Positions 40,244 to 53,396 are shown, counted from the stretch's first letter. The stretch is 64,000 bases of DNA from Warburgia ugandensis (GCA_035236585.1 CP141132.1:51277880-51341879), one strand, 5' to 3'. The notes: generated by a model from the sequence alone, not told the origin. Numbers and translations: made by a program.

Positions 40244-40305
40244 ATGTGCATAGTTCATGGGGTAGAAATTGACTAAAATTGGTGAATCAACAGGTAACTA
40301 TCATG

Positions 40306-40320
40306 CAATCTAATCAAATT
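40306..40320. repeat. LINE target-site duplication (left)
   Basis: CAATCTAATCAAATT, identical to 43,803-43,817. A 15-bp duplication is typical of target-primed LINE insertion. Confidence 0.95.
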
Positions 40321-40336
40321 CATCATCATCAAGACC

Positions 40337-43300
40337 TTATCCCAATTTGGGGTCGGCCACATGAATCTTATTCCTCCATTCCACTCTATTAAATACCATG
40401 TCTTCATTTAGTCCCAAAGTTTTTAAATCTTTCCTCATCACTTCTATCCACGTTCTTTTGGGCCTTCCTCTTGCCCTGTTAAAACTTTCTACTTGTATTG
40501 CCTCACTTCATCTAACCGGTGCCATTGTTGGTCTCCTTTGAACATGTCCAAACCATCTAAGTCTAGTCTCTCTCATCTTATTACCTATTGGTGCTATCCC
40601 TAAATTTTCTCGAATATTTTCATTTCGAATTCTATCTTTTCTTGTCTTACCACTCATCCATCTCAACATCCTCATTTCTGCGACGCTCATCCTATGAGTA
40701 TGATGTTCCTTAACTGCCCAACATTCTAATCCATAGAGCATGGCTGGCCTTATGGCCATCTTATAGAATTTTCCTTTTAGTTTGAGTGGCACCCATCGAT
40801 CACACAAAACTGCAGATGCACATCTCCATTTGTTCCAACCTGCTTGAATTCTTTGGATAACCTCCCTCTCAATCTCTCCACTCTCATGAATTATTGATCC
40901 TAAGTACCAAAAGTGGTCTTTGACGGGGACTTCTTGGTTATCAATCTTGACTGGTATTCTACTCCTACTCTCCTTGCTAAAATTACATTCCATATATTCT
41001 GTCTTAGTTCGACTCATTTTAAATCCTTCAAATTCTAATGCTTCTCTCCATAATTCTAGCTTTATGTTTACACCCTCCCTTGTCTCATCAAGTAAGACTA
41101 TATCACCTACAAATAACATGCACTAGGGAATCTCCTCATGTAGATGTTTTGTTAGCTCATCCATAACCAATGTGAAAAGGTATGGACTCAATGCCGATCC
41201 TTGGTGCAATCCTATAGTGACAGGAAAATCACCAGTCACACCACTAGTGGTCTTAACATTTGTTACCGCTCCCTCATACATATCTTTAATTATGTCTATA
41301 TATCCTTGCGAAACCCCTTTACCATCCAACACTCTCCATATTAACTCTCTAGGGACACTATCATAAGCTTTCTCTAAATCAATAAAGACCATGTGGAGGT
41401 CTTTCCTCCTTTCCCTATATTTCTCTACTAATTGTCTTAGTAAGAAAATAGCCTCCATGGTAGACCTCCCAGGCATGAAACCAAACTGATTCTCTGATAC
41501 ACTTGTTTCATGACGCAGCCTCTTCTCAATCACTCTTTCAAAAAGTTTCATAGTGTGGCTCATAAGTTTGATCCCTCTATAATTAGTTCAGCTCTGTATG
41601 TCACCTTTATTCTTGTAAATTGGTACAATAGAACTTTTCCTCCACTCATCAGGCATTTTCTTTGATTTTATAATCTTGTTAAACAACTTGGTCAACCAAA
41701 CTACCCCAATGTCTCCCATATGCTTCCAAACCTCTATTGGTATACCATCAGGCCCCATGGCCTTTCCTGATTTCATCTTTTTCAAGGCCTCTTTTACTTC
41801 AGGTATTCTAATCCCACGTTCATACCTATAATATCCAATGTTATTTTGATTTATAGTATTTTCAATCCCTATATTCTCAGGGCCATTGTCATTTAACAAT
41901 TTTTGAAAGTATGTTTCCCACCTTTGTTTGATCTCATCATCTTTGACTAATACCTGTGATCATCGCTTCTAATGCACCTAACATGATCTAAGTCCTTACC
42001 CTTCTATTCTCTTACTTTTGCAAGTTTAAACACATCTTGCTCACCTTCTCTTGTTCCTAGTCTATTGTAGAGCTCATCATATGCTTTAAGTTTAGCCTCA
42101 CTTACTATTCTCTTAGCAACGTTTTTAGCATTCTTATATTGCTCATAGTTTTCATTATTTCTAATCTTTTGCCATGCTTTAAAACGCATTCATTTTTCTT
42201 TAATAACTTTTTGAATTGTTTCACTACACCACCATGTTTCCTTTGCTAATACCCTTTTACCTTTAGATATTCCTAAGACTTCTTTTGCCACTTTCTTAAT
42301 GCACTCAATCATATTAGTCCACATAATATTTACTTCTGTTTCATAGTTCCACTTTCCTTCTACCATCAACTTATTTTTGAAGGAGGTTATTTTCTCTCCT
42401 TTTAAGTTCCACCACTTAGTTTTGGGTGTGTATTAAGTTTAGTTCTTTTACTCCATCTTTTGATATGGATATCCATAACCATTAACCTATGTTGTGAGGT
42501 CAAACTCTCACCAGGTATCACCTTACAATCCTTACATGTAGATTGTTCATTATTCCTAAGTAGAAAAAAGTCTATTTGGCTTTTATGAAGTCCACTTTTA
42601 AAGGTTATTAAATGTTCATCCCTCTTCTTAAAGAGTGCATTTGCAATGGATAGGTTATGTGACAAAGCACAATAGAGGATATTCTCCCCCATCTCATTTC
42701 GTTCACCTATACCATATCCACCATGTATTCTATCATATCCTTCCTTATCTTTTCCTACATGGTTGTTTAAGTCTGCACCTATAAATATCCGCTCAGTGTT
42801 GGGAATTTCTTGCATGACTCCCTTCATATCTTCCCAAAATTGTTTCTTGATTATCTCTTGTAACCCTACTTGTGGTGCGTATGCACTTATAACATTTATA
42901 ATTTGCTCTCCTAGAACAATTTTTATTATTATAATTCTATCGCTAATTTTTTTAACATCCACAACTTTATCCTTTAATTCCTTATCCACTATTATTCCTA
43001 CGCCATTTTTGTTATTTTCCTTTCCTACATACCATAATTTATACCCATCTATTTCTCTTACTTTAGCCCCTTTCCACTTGGTTTCTTGGATACAGGCGAT
43101 GTTGACTCTCCTACGTTTCATCACGTCTACTAACTCCAAAATCTTGCAAGTTAGTGTCCCTATATTTCATGTGGCGATACGAATCTTATGTTCTGGTGAT
43201 ACCCTATTTACTATTTCCTTTCTTGACCTCCATGGTATGAACCCATGTCCACCTTTCACTGCACCTGGGTTTTGATGCAGTGCGTCACTTCCGAGGGGAC

Positions 43301-43472
43301 ACTCTAGCATCCCTTGCCCATTTTTCACTACACCTAGGATCCGATGTAGCGCGTCGCTTCTGGGAGAATGCCCTAGCATCCCTTGCCTATTTTTCACCGC
43401 ACCTGAGATCCGATGCAGCTCATCGCTTATGGGGAACGCCCTAGCTTGAGGGAATGTTTGTTTTCTATTCAT
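40337..43472 (-). pseudogene. RTE LINE polyprotein, endonuclease-reverse transcriptase, broken
   Basis: In the family this single protein nicks the target and copies the element RNA at the nick. The start MNRKQTFPQ at 43,472 is preferred over the later Met at 43,139 because the frame runs on from it across one stop. Three 23-residue repeats occupy the first third of the leader. Endonuclease motifs are CIQETKW (about 43,090), SAYAPQ (42,880), GADLNNHVG (42,770), SQIDF (42,570) and SQHRL (42,490). Reverse transcriptase motif A is FIDLEKAYD (41,370) and motif B GLHQGSALSP (41,200). Motif C reads FVGD rather than FADD (41,105), so a catalytic aspartate is gone. ETRLRWFGHVQRR and a C-terminal RGRPKRTW follow, ending in TAA at 40,337-40,339. 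Breaks: in-frame stops near 43,167, 42,190, 41,586, 41,121 and 40,505, and frame changes near 42,420 and 41,945. Total length would be about 1,045 residues, normal for RTE. Confidence 0.92.
43260..43472 (-). repeat. Three 69-bp repeats in the LINE N-terminal coding region
   Basis: GCACCTGGGTTTTGATGCAG and its variants begin at 43,261, 43,330 and 43,399, exactly 69 bp apart. They encode three 23-residue repeats of the form SDALHRIxGxVKNxQGML on the minus strand. The spacing preserves the frame. Confidence 0.9.
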
Positions 43473-43498
43473 GTCATATTTGGGGTGCCGTATTTCTT

Positions 43499-43760
43499 AA
43501 AAGCTGAAGATGATTTTCATTTCTTCCTTACAAACTAATATACATTCATTTACAAGCAAAAAAGAAATAACAAAACCATCTTCAGCTTCACCCTTGCCGG
43601 CTGGCTACCTGACACAAGGGTTGCCATATTTAAGAAGAGGGAGATGATTTTCATTTCTTCCTCACAAACTAATATACAAATGCATATTCATTTGTAGGAA
43701 AGAAATAACAAAATCATCTTCAACTTCTGCCCTGCCGGCTGGCACCTGACGCAGGACCCT
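43499..43760 (-). repeat. Two hairpin-forming monomers upstream of the LINE frame
   Basis: Two tandem copies of about 125-130 bp (about 43,499-43,625 and 43,626-43,755), each ending in GCCGGCTGGC...CCTGAC. Each is an inverted repeat: GCTGAAGATGATTTTCATTT at 43,503 pairs with AATAACAAAACCATCTTCAG at 43,566, and the second copy has the same arrangement at 43,642-43,720. They occupy the 5' leader, where LINE promoters normally lie. Confidence 0.85.
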
Positions 43761-43802
43761 CCCCCTTTTTCATCCGGGCTTGGGACCGCCATTGGTGGAG
43801 TT

Positions 43803-43817
43803 CAATCTAATCAAATT
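43803..43817. repeat. LINE target-site duplication (right)
   Basis: CAATCTAATCAAATT, identical to 40,306-40,320. Confidence 0.95.
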
Positions 43818-45872
43818 ACTTAACAAATAACATAAAAAATAAATTGATTCCTAAGGAATTAAGAAAATAAGATGCATAAGGTGCTGAAAACTAAACATGA
43901 ACATTGAATGGAAAAATTCAAAATTTTAAGCACTTAAGAAACATAAATCATACGAAGCACGAAAAGCAAATTAATAATCATTTTTATGAAATAAAACACT
44001 CAAGGTGTAAAGTAAGTTACTACTAGAAACAAGAATCAACAAGAAACTTCAAATAGCTTTATTGAATCAAAGGAAAAATACACCCAAAATGGTGTGCATA
44101 ATACATATTTGGAAATTTGGAAATTGCACACTCATCGTGATCTAAAATTTGATTCAACTCAAAGATAAAACACATTCCAATGCTCTCAAAATAAACTTAG
44201 ATGATAAGTAATTAAGACATAAAAGAGAATCAAGAGAATAGATGGCTGGAATGACAAGCATATCCAATGAAAAAGATGCCTAAAACTAAGCTATCTCTAA
44301 AAGAAATGTGGATTTCGAGGGAAAGAAATAATTCAAGCTACTTCTTCTCTTGGATGTCACTATTAGATAAGAAATAACTTGTATTTTTTATTGAATTTTT
44401 TATTTATAAAAAGAAAAACTAAGAAGATGCAGCAAATAACTAAGGAAAAGCTAGGGGAATTATGCATGTGAAACTAGAGCAACAAAACAAGAATAAAACT
44501 AACTATGAAAGCATTGAATTGAAATCAAAGTACAAACCTAAAAATGGACATCCAAATATCAAAGAAAATACTTGAGGAATCCGAAGAAGAACAGCCCAAA
44601 AGAGAGCCCAATCTTAAAGCTACAAGAATGACAAAGCTAAAGTGCCAATCTCAAGGTTTCCTCACCAAATCTCTACTTGAAAATAACTTTGGAATCCATG
44701 GAGCTTTGTAGGTGGTCAGCTTTCCGATTGTATGGAAAATATTATATGAAGGTAAGATACATGTCGATTTAGGGGTTCAATGAGGGAAAGTTAGGTGGGG
44801 AGATGAGTTAAGCAAGGTAACATCATGGCAACCATCTTTAGAAGGGGGGAGGCACCATTTTTTAGGAAGGTGGTGTGGTGATCCTCCCCTTCTAAATACA
44901 TGGTGTTCGGTTGTTGAAAAAGAGAGAGAAATGGGAAGAATAAAAGATAGGAAACATGGGAAAGCATCTAAGGTGTAAGGCGTCTTGACTGTGACATAGA
45001 ATTAGGGGTTTCCTCATAAGGAAACCACTTAATGTAGCAACCAAACATGGGAGATGTGCCACTATCTTAGGAGGTGCCTCCCTCCTTCAAGTAAAAGCAT
45101 TGGAACCTTAAATTGGGAAGAGGAAAAAGATGAAAAATAGAAATGGAAAGTGGAGTTTTTGCTCTTTGTAGCTTCACTTATGCATGATCATCTTACCTTT
45201 TACAATCATCTCTCAAAATCTTCTAATTATCCCTTGAAAATCACACTTTTGGCATGAGATAATTGCTTGAAATAGTGCTCCAAACATGTGACTCCAAGTT
45301 GATGACTCTATGTGGCTTGATGGCTCATTCTTTGGTGCCTTTAGTGGCTTGAATGTGTGGCTTCATAGCCTACATCACCTATTTAGCTTATCACCCTTTT
45401 GTAAAACTTAAATGGCTAAGGTAGCTTTGATGACTCCCATGTAAAGGTGGTGGAAATGCATGGTTTGTGCAGAGGCCCATTCTAGTAACTTTGAATTCTC
45501 CAATTGCTTCTTTTCTTGTCCTAGGGTGATCTTGACTCTTAATTTAGCTTTGGGATGTTAAGATTTAGGCCTTTGATGAGATCTTTTGGTCTTGATCTTC
45601 ATTTCTCATCTTGATCAATCACAGTCATTAGATCATCATCTTGATTCCAACAATAGTGTAAAATTCCTAAATAAATCTTAAAAAATTATGAAAAATAACA
45701 TACTTACTCTAGATTAATTTCTGAACTTGCAAAATATTAAAAATTTAATTTATTAGCTCAGAAATGCATGTGTTATGAATTTTGAAAAAAAAAATCCTAT
45801 GATAACGTCCTATAATTTATAACACATGGACTATTAATTGGGTAGTTTTATTTCAAAATTGGACATTTATCA

Positions 45873-45882
45873 CCCCCCAACC
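45873..45882 (-). other. Polypurine tract of element A
   Basis: The minus strand reads GGTTGGGGGG directly before the LTR start TGATAAATGTCC. Confidence 0.8.
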
Positions 45883-46980
45883 AGCATTTTGCTAGTCTTG
45901 AGCAAAACATGTGAAAAATCCATGAAAGCAAAATGGTTTTCATTTTCATATGTATCATGATTACATATAGCATATGCATCAAGCCCTTAAACTCCAAAGT
46001 TACCCCTAGTGGATGAGTTAATCCTCGTGAGAGTTTGCAGTGAATATACGCACAAAATTTCATAAGGCTAGGTCCTTTAGTTTATCTCATAGAATTATCA
46101 TCCATTAGCACTCTACTAACTTTAACAACTTAATAAAGATTGAATGAGAAATTTCACAAGTTACCCACATCCCAAAACCATTTTGATATAGTTAAATCTC
46201 TAAGTGTATGTGTGTGTACAAGCTACACAAGTTAGGACTTCTAAATAGACATGCTTATACTCCATCCAAATAATGTTTTGACCTCAATCTCTCACTAGTA
46301 TACACTCAGAAATAAAGCTCTCAAAGAAAAGGGGTGAAACAAAATTCACTCTCTGTGACTGAATCCAACATTAGATATGATGCAAAATGGGTTCCATGGT
46401 TGATTAAAAGATTTTCTATATGAAAAATACGAATCAAAGTTTGGAAAAGGGGAAGGAGAAGGAGCCCCCTCAACCCTCAATAGATAGAGGAGGATTTATT
46501 AATGCTTCACATTATTTCTTTTAAGCACATATGAGACAAAGGAATAAAATCCCTAAGAATTGGTGCCATTACAAACATTAGTAGGGGTAGTTCACCTTAA
46601 TCCCTTCCTATTTGTATCCTCATTAAGGTTATCTTCCACCTTAAGATCAATAGGTCTTCAGATAGGATGAAACTTAGGCATGGGAATGGTTCTGAAAGAA
46701 AAGTTAAAAAGGTTTCAAAGTTTTAAATCTAAGTAGAGGTCTTCTATGAGTATTTGTTTAGTCAATTTACTAAAGTGAATATCTTTTCTACTTTTCCATT
46801 TTTCTCTTCATAGCTTTTCTGGATATTTCTATTTTTCTAACTCTTTTGTGTACTTCTCTTTTCTCTTTTTTTTTCTTGAGGATATTTTTTTCACTTCTTT
46901 TACTTTTGTCTTCTTCAAACTTTTTCTATTATCTCTACTCATTTTTGGAAGATAGGTAATGGATATTTTAACTAGGTTTC
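45883..46980 (-). other. Element A interior 3' of pol, no frame recognised
   Basis: Corresponds to the region between integrase and the polypurine tract, where Athila elements may carry an extra frame. Nothing coding is recognisable here. A matching stretch is found in element B (57,180-57,400 resembles 46,190-46,390). Confidence 0.6.
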
Positions 46981-46984
46981 TAAG

Positions 46985-47950
46985 TCAAGGTAAATGCGGT
47001 TTCAATATCTCATCTACTTCAGGGTTGACCAACTCTAGATAAGGTTTCAACCTTTGCCCATTGACTTTGAAAATCTCTATATCCTTTTCCATCTTAATGG
47101 CCCCATGGAGATACACATTACATACTATGTAGCGTCCAAACCATCCATATTTTAGTTTTTCTAGAAATAGATGCAATTTAGAATTATACAAGAGGACCTT
47201 CTATCTTGGGGTGAAGGGCTTTCACAGGATGTATGTGTCATAACTACTTTTCATGGTGTCTTTGTGTAGCTTGGCTAACTCATATGCATCTTTCCTAAGT
47301 TCATCCAACTCATTGAATTGGAGTTTTCTATGGGTTCCAATAGTATCTAAGAAAAAGATTCAACTTTTAATAACCCAATATGCTTTGTGCCCTAATTCTA
47401 CTGGTAGGTAGCAAGTCTTTCCATAGACCAAACAGTAAGGTGACATGCTAATAAGGGTTTAAATGTAGTATGATGGGCCCTTAAAGCATCATTAAGTCTT
47501 AAAGACCAACCTTTCCTATTTGGATTGACTATCTTTTCTAAAATTCATTTTATCTCCCCATTAGATAACTATACATGTCCACTTGTTTGAGGATGATAAG
47601 GGGTAGAAATCTTATGGGTAACACCATATCTCCTCATTAGATTCTCAAAGACCCTATTACAAAAATGTTCACTCCCATCACTAGTTATGGTCATAGGAGT
47701 ACCAAAGCATGCATTTATATTTTCTTTTAATAACTTGACCACCACCTTGGGGTCATTGGTCTTGCATGCTATGGCTTCCATCATTTGGACATGAAGCCCA
47801 CTCCCACAAGAATGTATAAATAACCAAAAGATTGAGGAAAAGGTCCCATAAAATCAATGCCCTAAACATCAAAAGGCCTAGTGATCAAATTATTTCTTTT
47901 TCCTATGTTCCCAAACAGTTGACACCTCACACATGCCATGTAGTAAGCAT
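46985..47950 (-). pseudogene. Element A integrase remains (fossil)
   Basis: Minus-strand phrases MMEAIACKTNDPKVVVKLL, GTPMTITSDGSEHFCN, YGVTHKISTPYHPQTSG and, toward the 3' end, FKVNGQRLKPYLE identify Athila/Tat integrase and the segment that follows it. Part of a heavily broken polyprotein. Confidence 0.85.
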
Positions 47951-48183
47951 GTGAATCTGTGACAATAGTGGGCTGATCACACTAGAAAATCTTTGCAGTG
48001 GTCTTTTCTAAAACTGAAATGGCCTGTGCATACATGGTCATGACAAAAGGAAATGATTTTATGATGTTTATTATCTAGTATATATTTCCTAATAACTTGA
48101 TTACAACAATATGTAAAAGAGTACAGATTGTCCCATGTAAAGTGGTTAACCTTGGTAATAGATCTTTTCCTATCTTGTTTAGA

Positions 48184-49500
48184 CTAGTAATTAGGCATTT
48201 GACATGTGATAAGATAATTTACTATAGCTGCATACCAAGGCAACTGGAAAATCTGCAACAATTGTTCATCTAGAAATATCTGTGTTATTGGTACATTCTT
48301 GATAGTAGACTCCACAATTAATCTAGATAAGTGATGGACTCCACAATTAAAAAGAAGGTATATTGATGCTGCATGGTCCAAGTAGACAATGACCTTAGAA
48401 TCTAGTAAGTAAGATCTAAATTTACCCAGGGCAAAAACAAGTGCCAACAACTCTTTTTCTATAGTTGAATAATTGAGTTGGGCATCATTGAGTTTGTTGC
48501 AAGCTTAATATATCACATGAGGAAAGTTTATCTATACACTTCCCCAACATAGCCTTGATTGCATAGTCCAAAGCAACACACATTATCTCAAACAATGAAC
48601 TCCAGTTTGGTGGTTGAATAATAGGCACAAGAGTCCACTCAGCCTTTAGGTACTCAAATGTTTTCATACAATCATCATCAAAGTCAAAAGTTGTCTCCTT
48701 TGTAAATAAATTGCATATGGGCTTAATAATTTTACCAAAGTCTTTGATGAATCTTCTATAGAACCCAACATGGCTTAAAAATGAGTGAATTTTCTTCACC
48801 ATCCTTAGAGTAGGAAGGTTAGAGATTAAATCCACTTTGGCGTTGTCTACTTATATATCATTATGTGATATGATGTGGCCTAAAAAAATGTCATTGAACC
48901 ATAAATGACATTTTTTCTAGTTTAATACTAAATTCTTTTCCAGACACGTAACAAGGACAAGTTGTAAGTGATACATGCATTCATCAAAAGGAGACCTAAA
49001 CACTGAGAAATCGTTCATAAATGCCTCTACAAATCTCTCCACCATATCAGAAAATATGCTTAACATACGCCCTTGAGAAGTTGGTGGAGCATTACAAAGT
49101 CCAAAAGGCATATGACAGTAGGAGAAGGTCCCAAAAGGCCAAGTGAAGGTAGTCTTCTCCTGATTCTCAAGTACTATGAGGATTTGGTTATAGCCAGAAT
49201 ACCCATCAAGAAAGCAGTAATAACTATAGTCGACTAACCTTTCTAGCATTTGGTCTATTTAGGGAAGAGGAAAATGGTCTTTTCTTGTGATTGAGTTTAA
49301 TTTTTGGCAATCTATACAAACTCTCCACTTAGTGGTTGTGGGAGTGGGTACTAACTTGTTATCATCATTTTGGATTATCGTGACTCCAAACTTCTTGGGG
49401 ACAACCTGAATTGGGCTGACCCAAGTGCTTTCAAATATAGGGTAGATGACACCAATATCTAATAGTTTAAGCAATTTGCCTCTCACTGCCTCTTTCATAT
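48184..49500 (-). pseudogene. Element A reverse transcriptase and RNase H remains (fossil)
   Basis: Visible on the minus strand are WRVCIDCQKLNSITRKDHFP, YSGYNQILIVLENQEKTTFT, MPFGLCNAPPTSQ and FMNDFSVF of reverse transcriptase, then IHSFLSHVGFYRRFIKDF and RNase H phrases (ALDYAIKAMLGK, VIVYLDHAA). Order is as in Ty3/gypsy pol. Broken in many places. Confidence 0.85.
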
Positions 49501-49714
49501 TAGGATTTAGTCTCCTCTATGTTTTCCTAGATGGTTTAGCATTTTGTTCTAGGTGAATTCTATGCATACCCATAGCAAGCTTAATCCCTTTGATGTTCGC
49601 TATGGTCCACCCTAGAGTTGTCTTGTGTTCCATGAGAACATCAAGAAGCTTTCCTTCCTATTCTTTATCAATATCTGAGACTATGATTACAGGTAAGGAT
49701 TCATCCGATCCTAA

Positions 49715-52700
49715 TTAACAATATTTTAGATTTTCATGTAATGGCTTAAGGAACAAGGTGGGTGGTTTTTCTACTAAAGGTACAAGGAAAAAATTTGATG
49801 GAGGAAGAGGTTCCACTTGAGGACCCCATTTTATAGGTGCAGCATCTAAAAGATTATTTACCTCATCAATGGACTTGTTTATACCAAAGGCACAGTTAAA
49901 GTGTGGTAGACATGCTTCTAGTGTGTCTAGGATAGATGATGGTGTATTAGCATCTTGAATTAGATGTTTAATTAAATTGACTACAAAAGAATCATCTAGG
50001 TTTAGATGCTGATGATTGCCATTAAAAACATTGAACTTGACTTTCATATTGCCAAAAGATAATTTCATCTCACCATTTCTAAAATTGATGATGGCACTAC
50101 ATGTTGCCAAAAATGGACATCTAAGAATGATTAAAATATGACTACTGGGTTTGACACAGGTTGGGTATATAAAACAATAAAATGTACAGGGAAGTAAAAC
50201 CTACCCACCTATATTAAAACATCTTCAAACATACATGTGCAATCTTCATTGATCTATTTATTAATTTCAAAGTGGTATTGTTTGTTTAAGGTCATCATGC
50301 ACAAGTTGCTCATAGACAAAAAATGGCAACAGTTTAACACTAGCCCCTAAATCTGGTAGTGCCCTATCATTGACATGATTCCCAATAACACAAAAAAATG
50401 GTAGGACAACTTGGATATCTAAACTTAAGAGGGGTCTTGTGTTGGATCAAAAAGCTCACTTGCTCAATGAGGAAGGCTTTCTTTTGTACATTAAGCTTTT
50501 ATTTTTCTTTAAGAAATTTGGCATAGGCAGGAATGTCTTTAATAGCATTGGATAATGGAATATTGATTTGAACATGTTAAACACATCCACTCTCTCATTG
50601 AAATTGGTTCCTTTCTTAACCTTATTCAACAACTGAGGAATGGGTCATTAGGCACATAAGGTGCCTACATTACATGCTCAAATGTAGTAGAGATTTTTAT
50701 TTTTTTCACTTTCTCCTGTGTTGTAGTTGGTTCATTCTCCTCTATAGTTTCCCTTATATGCCCTACTTTATAATCAACCTGATAGCCATTGCTAAGGGTA
50801 GTGATAGACTTTGCTTGCTCATGGGGTCTTTAGTTATGTGAACTGGACCCCATTTCAAACTGTCCCTTAGGTTTGGGATTGGCTAATTAGGAAACTATAC
50901 CTTTCCTCTCTCACTAAGTCCAACTAACAACTGGCTCATTTGCATCACTAATTTGGTACTAGCATGAGAAGTAACATTTGGACTCTGACTTCTCTCACTG
51001 AGAACTTGTCAAGTTTCATCCTGGTGTTTTAAAGTTCTCTCCATATATGACTGCACAGTTTATTGGTTTCTTTGGTTGTTCAGGAAGCTGAAAACTAAGT
51101 GGCTACTATGGAACTAAAGCTTTAGGAAAGTTTTGTGTGGGAGGTTCATAAATGGACCTCCGTGGTAATGTTCTTTAGCCATTACATGTTAGGATGCCTA
51201 GCCCATATTAGATTATAGGTCTCAAAGTTAGGTTATTGCTAGGGTTGCAATATGCATTCATTGTATTCACACAATTGAAAAGATTTTTAATGTACACACT
51301 ATTGGATGGATAATTTGAGGTTAAATATGCTGGGCTGGACCTCTTATGGAGGTTTTGTGGATGCCTAGACAGCCACGAAGGTCAACAACATATTTTCAAG
51401 CTTGTCCATTTTTTCGCCCAAGGAATTAAATTTATACATTCCATTGATCATAGAGTCAAGCTTATAGGATATATCTGAGGTCACTCCTATTTCATACAAG
51501 CCTCCTTTCTTTTGAGGCTAGGTATTTCTTTCTCCTATTTAAATAGTCCCATAGGTGGGAATTGTCTGCTAAAGTTTTAAAAATTCCAAAGCCTCTATTT
51601 CATTTTTCAACACGAGGGCTCCTCCACTAGTTGCATCTACCATTTGTCTATTTTGAGGTGTAAGTGCCTCATAGAAGTGCTAAACCTACTGCCATTTTTC
51701 AAATCCATGATGAGGACACTTTTGCAGAAATTCATTCCACCTTTCCAAGCATTCATAATATTGTTCATCATCTCTTTGCTAGAACTTGATTATATCCCTA
51801 CAAAGGGCATTACTCTTATGGATGGAGGAGGATTTGTTTAGGAACTTTTCAAACAACTAATCCCATGTGGAAATGGAACCAACCTCTAAAGAATTCAACC
51901 ATGATTTGGCCTTAGCTTTCAATGAAAAGGGAAATAACCCAAGTCTAATAGAATCATCTAAGAAATTTGACAATTTGAATGTAGTAACAAATATCAATGA
52001 ATTCATTGATATGTAGGTAGGGTCCACTCTCTTATGACCATAAAATGTTGGGAGTAACTATGTAACTACAGGTTGAGTTCAAAGTTGTCGATATTAGTGG
52101 GTGGTAATGTGATGCACGATGGAGTATTTAACTAAAGTGGTGCATAGAAATCTCTAATAATGTTATGCTCAACTACTGCTAGTTGGTTTTCCATCGGGTT
52201 AGGATTTTGATTTCTCACATCTTGCCTATGGGTTCAGTGTGTTGAGACTAATGACCTCGTGCATCAAAATCAAAACCTATCTAAATGATGCAACCTAAGT
52301 CTAAATGCGACTCTTAACTCTAAATGATGCACAATCAAATAATTCCTAATGCTAGTGAGTTGATTTGGTTTTCTTTGTTAATCTGCAACTAGTAGCTTTT
52401 AGACCTAGATCTAAATATCTCATCCTTTTACCCAAGATCGACTACTGCTTACCAATTATGTTCTAGTTTAAAGTGATTAATACAATTCTCATAGAAGGAG
52501 GCATTTAGACCTCAACAATCATCAACGAAAGGTGTGGAAAAATCACTTGGATTTTGAATACCCACTATAACCTTGATGTTCAAAAGCCACTAAAGTGACA
52601 ATAGATCACCTCCTTTTAAAAGGGTCCTACATGCTTGAACCCTAAGTCTCCTACTACTTGATTTTAAATTAAACTTGAAGGGCTGAGATCATGAACATAC

Positions 52701-53390
52701 AAGGATCATTTTGATTACCTAGGTGGCCAAGTATCTGGTTATGAAATCCAGTCCTTATCTTATGAGGGTTCTTGTGGACCCTTACTATCAATGTGTTCTA
52801 TCCACCATAAAGTAGTAAACATGCAATGCAATACAAAGAAAGGAAATTAATGTTCACATATATGCTCTCTAATAATGTCACCTTTGTTGAATAGGTACAA
52901 TTTAATGCAATGACCCTAATAAGATGCAACAAGTTTAATGAATGACCCTAAACTATATGAATTACCCTACCAACCAATATGCAAACTACACTAAATACAA
53001 CCATAATAGGAAAATAAAAGAGATTGGGAGAGCTTATAGTGGGGTTTCTAATGAAGATCAAGTGCAGGCCACCATACCATACACTTGGCCTATATTGTTA
53101 CAACCCATTTAAAATGAAGAAATAATTGCAAATTACAATGGAGCCTCATACAAGTTCACCAAAAAATGTAATATAAGAAAGCAAGAAAATCCTAATTAAG
53201 TTGATGAAGCTTTGGTCCACTAGATTGGTGCCGCTCCTTTTGCTAAAGTTTTCTCTCATAAAAATAAAGAAAAATGTCAATTTGTGAGGAATTAGCAAAA
53301 TATGTAGATATCAAGCAAAAACCCTAATCTAATGTAACCTAGAACAACTAGAGCTAAATAATATAAATAAAAATCCAACAACAAATCTAT
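49715..53390 (-). pseudogene. Element A gag-protease region (fossil)
   Basis: The protease-side segment includes INFRNGEMKLSFGNMKVKFN (49,990-50,100). Further 5' in element orientation the minus strand of 51,680-51,800 still shows an Athila-type gag phrase, LERWNEFLQKCPHHGFEKW. The rest is too decayed to assign domain by domain. Confidence 0.7.
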
Positions 53391-53396
53391 TGAGAT

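Larger units (their letters stand above)
40321..43802 (-). mobile_element. RTE-clade LINE, full length, inactivated
   Basis: A 3.48-kb non-LTR element on the minus strand, bounded by identical 15-bp duplications. Its 3' end is a short GATGATGATG tail preceded by GGCCGACCCCAAATTGGGAT, the characteristic ending of plant RTE elements, which lack a long poly-A tail. It holds one long frame (endonuclease, then reverse transcriptase). The 5' end (TGGCGGTCCCAAGCCCGGAT) also looks complete. It sits inside the 3' LTR of element A. Confidence 0.95.
37508..45872 (-). repeat. 3' LTR of element A, carrying a solo LTR and a LINE
   Basis: Homologous to 53,421-56,033 in three pieces: 37,508-37,999, 40,244-40,320 and 43,803-45,872. 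Removing the two inserts leaves about 2.62 kb, matching the 2,613 bp of the other LTR. It ends TTTATCA just before a CCCCCC run. Confidence 0.88.

Noticed and set aside
42763-43275. 170-codon plus-strand frame
   Set aside because: It is the reverse complement of the LINE endonuclease and leader, whose minus-strand translation matches a known family.
45883-46980. An envelope-like frame in element A, as in some Athila elements
   Set aside because: No recognisable frame or membrane-segment pattern survives in this interval.
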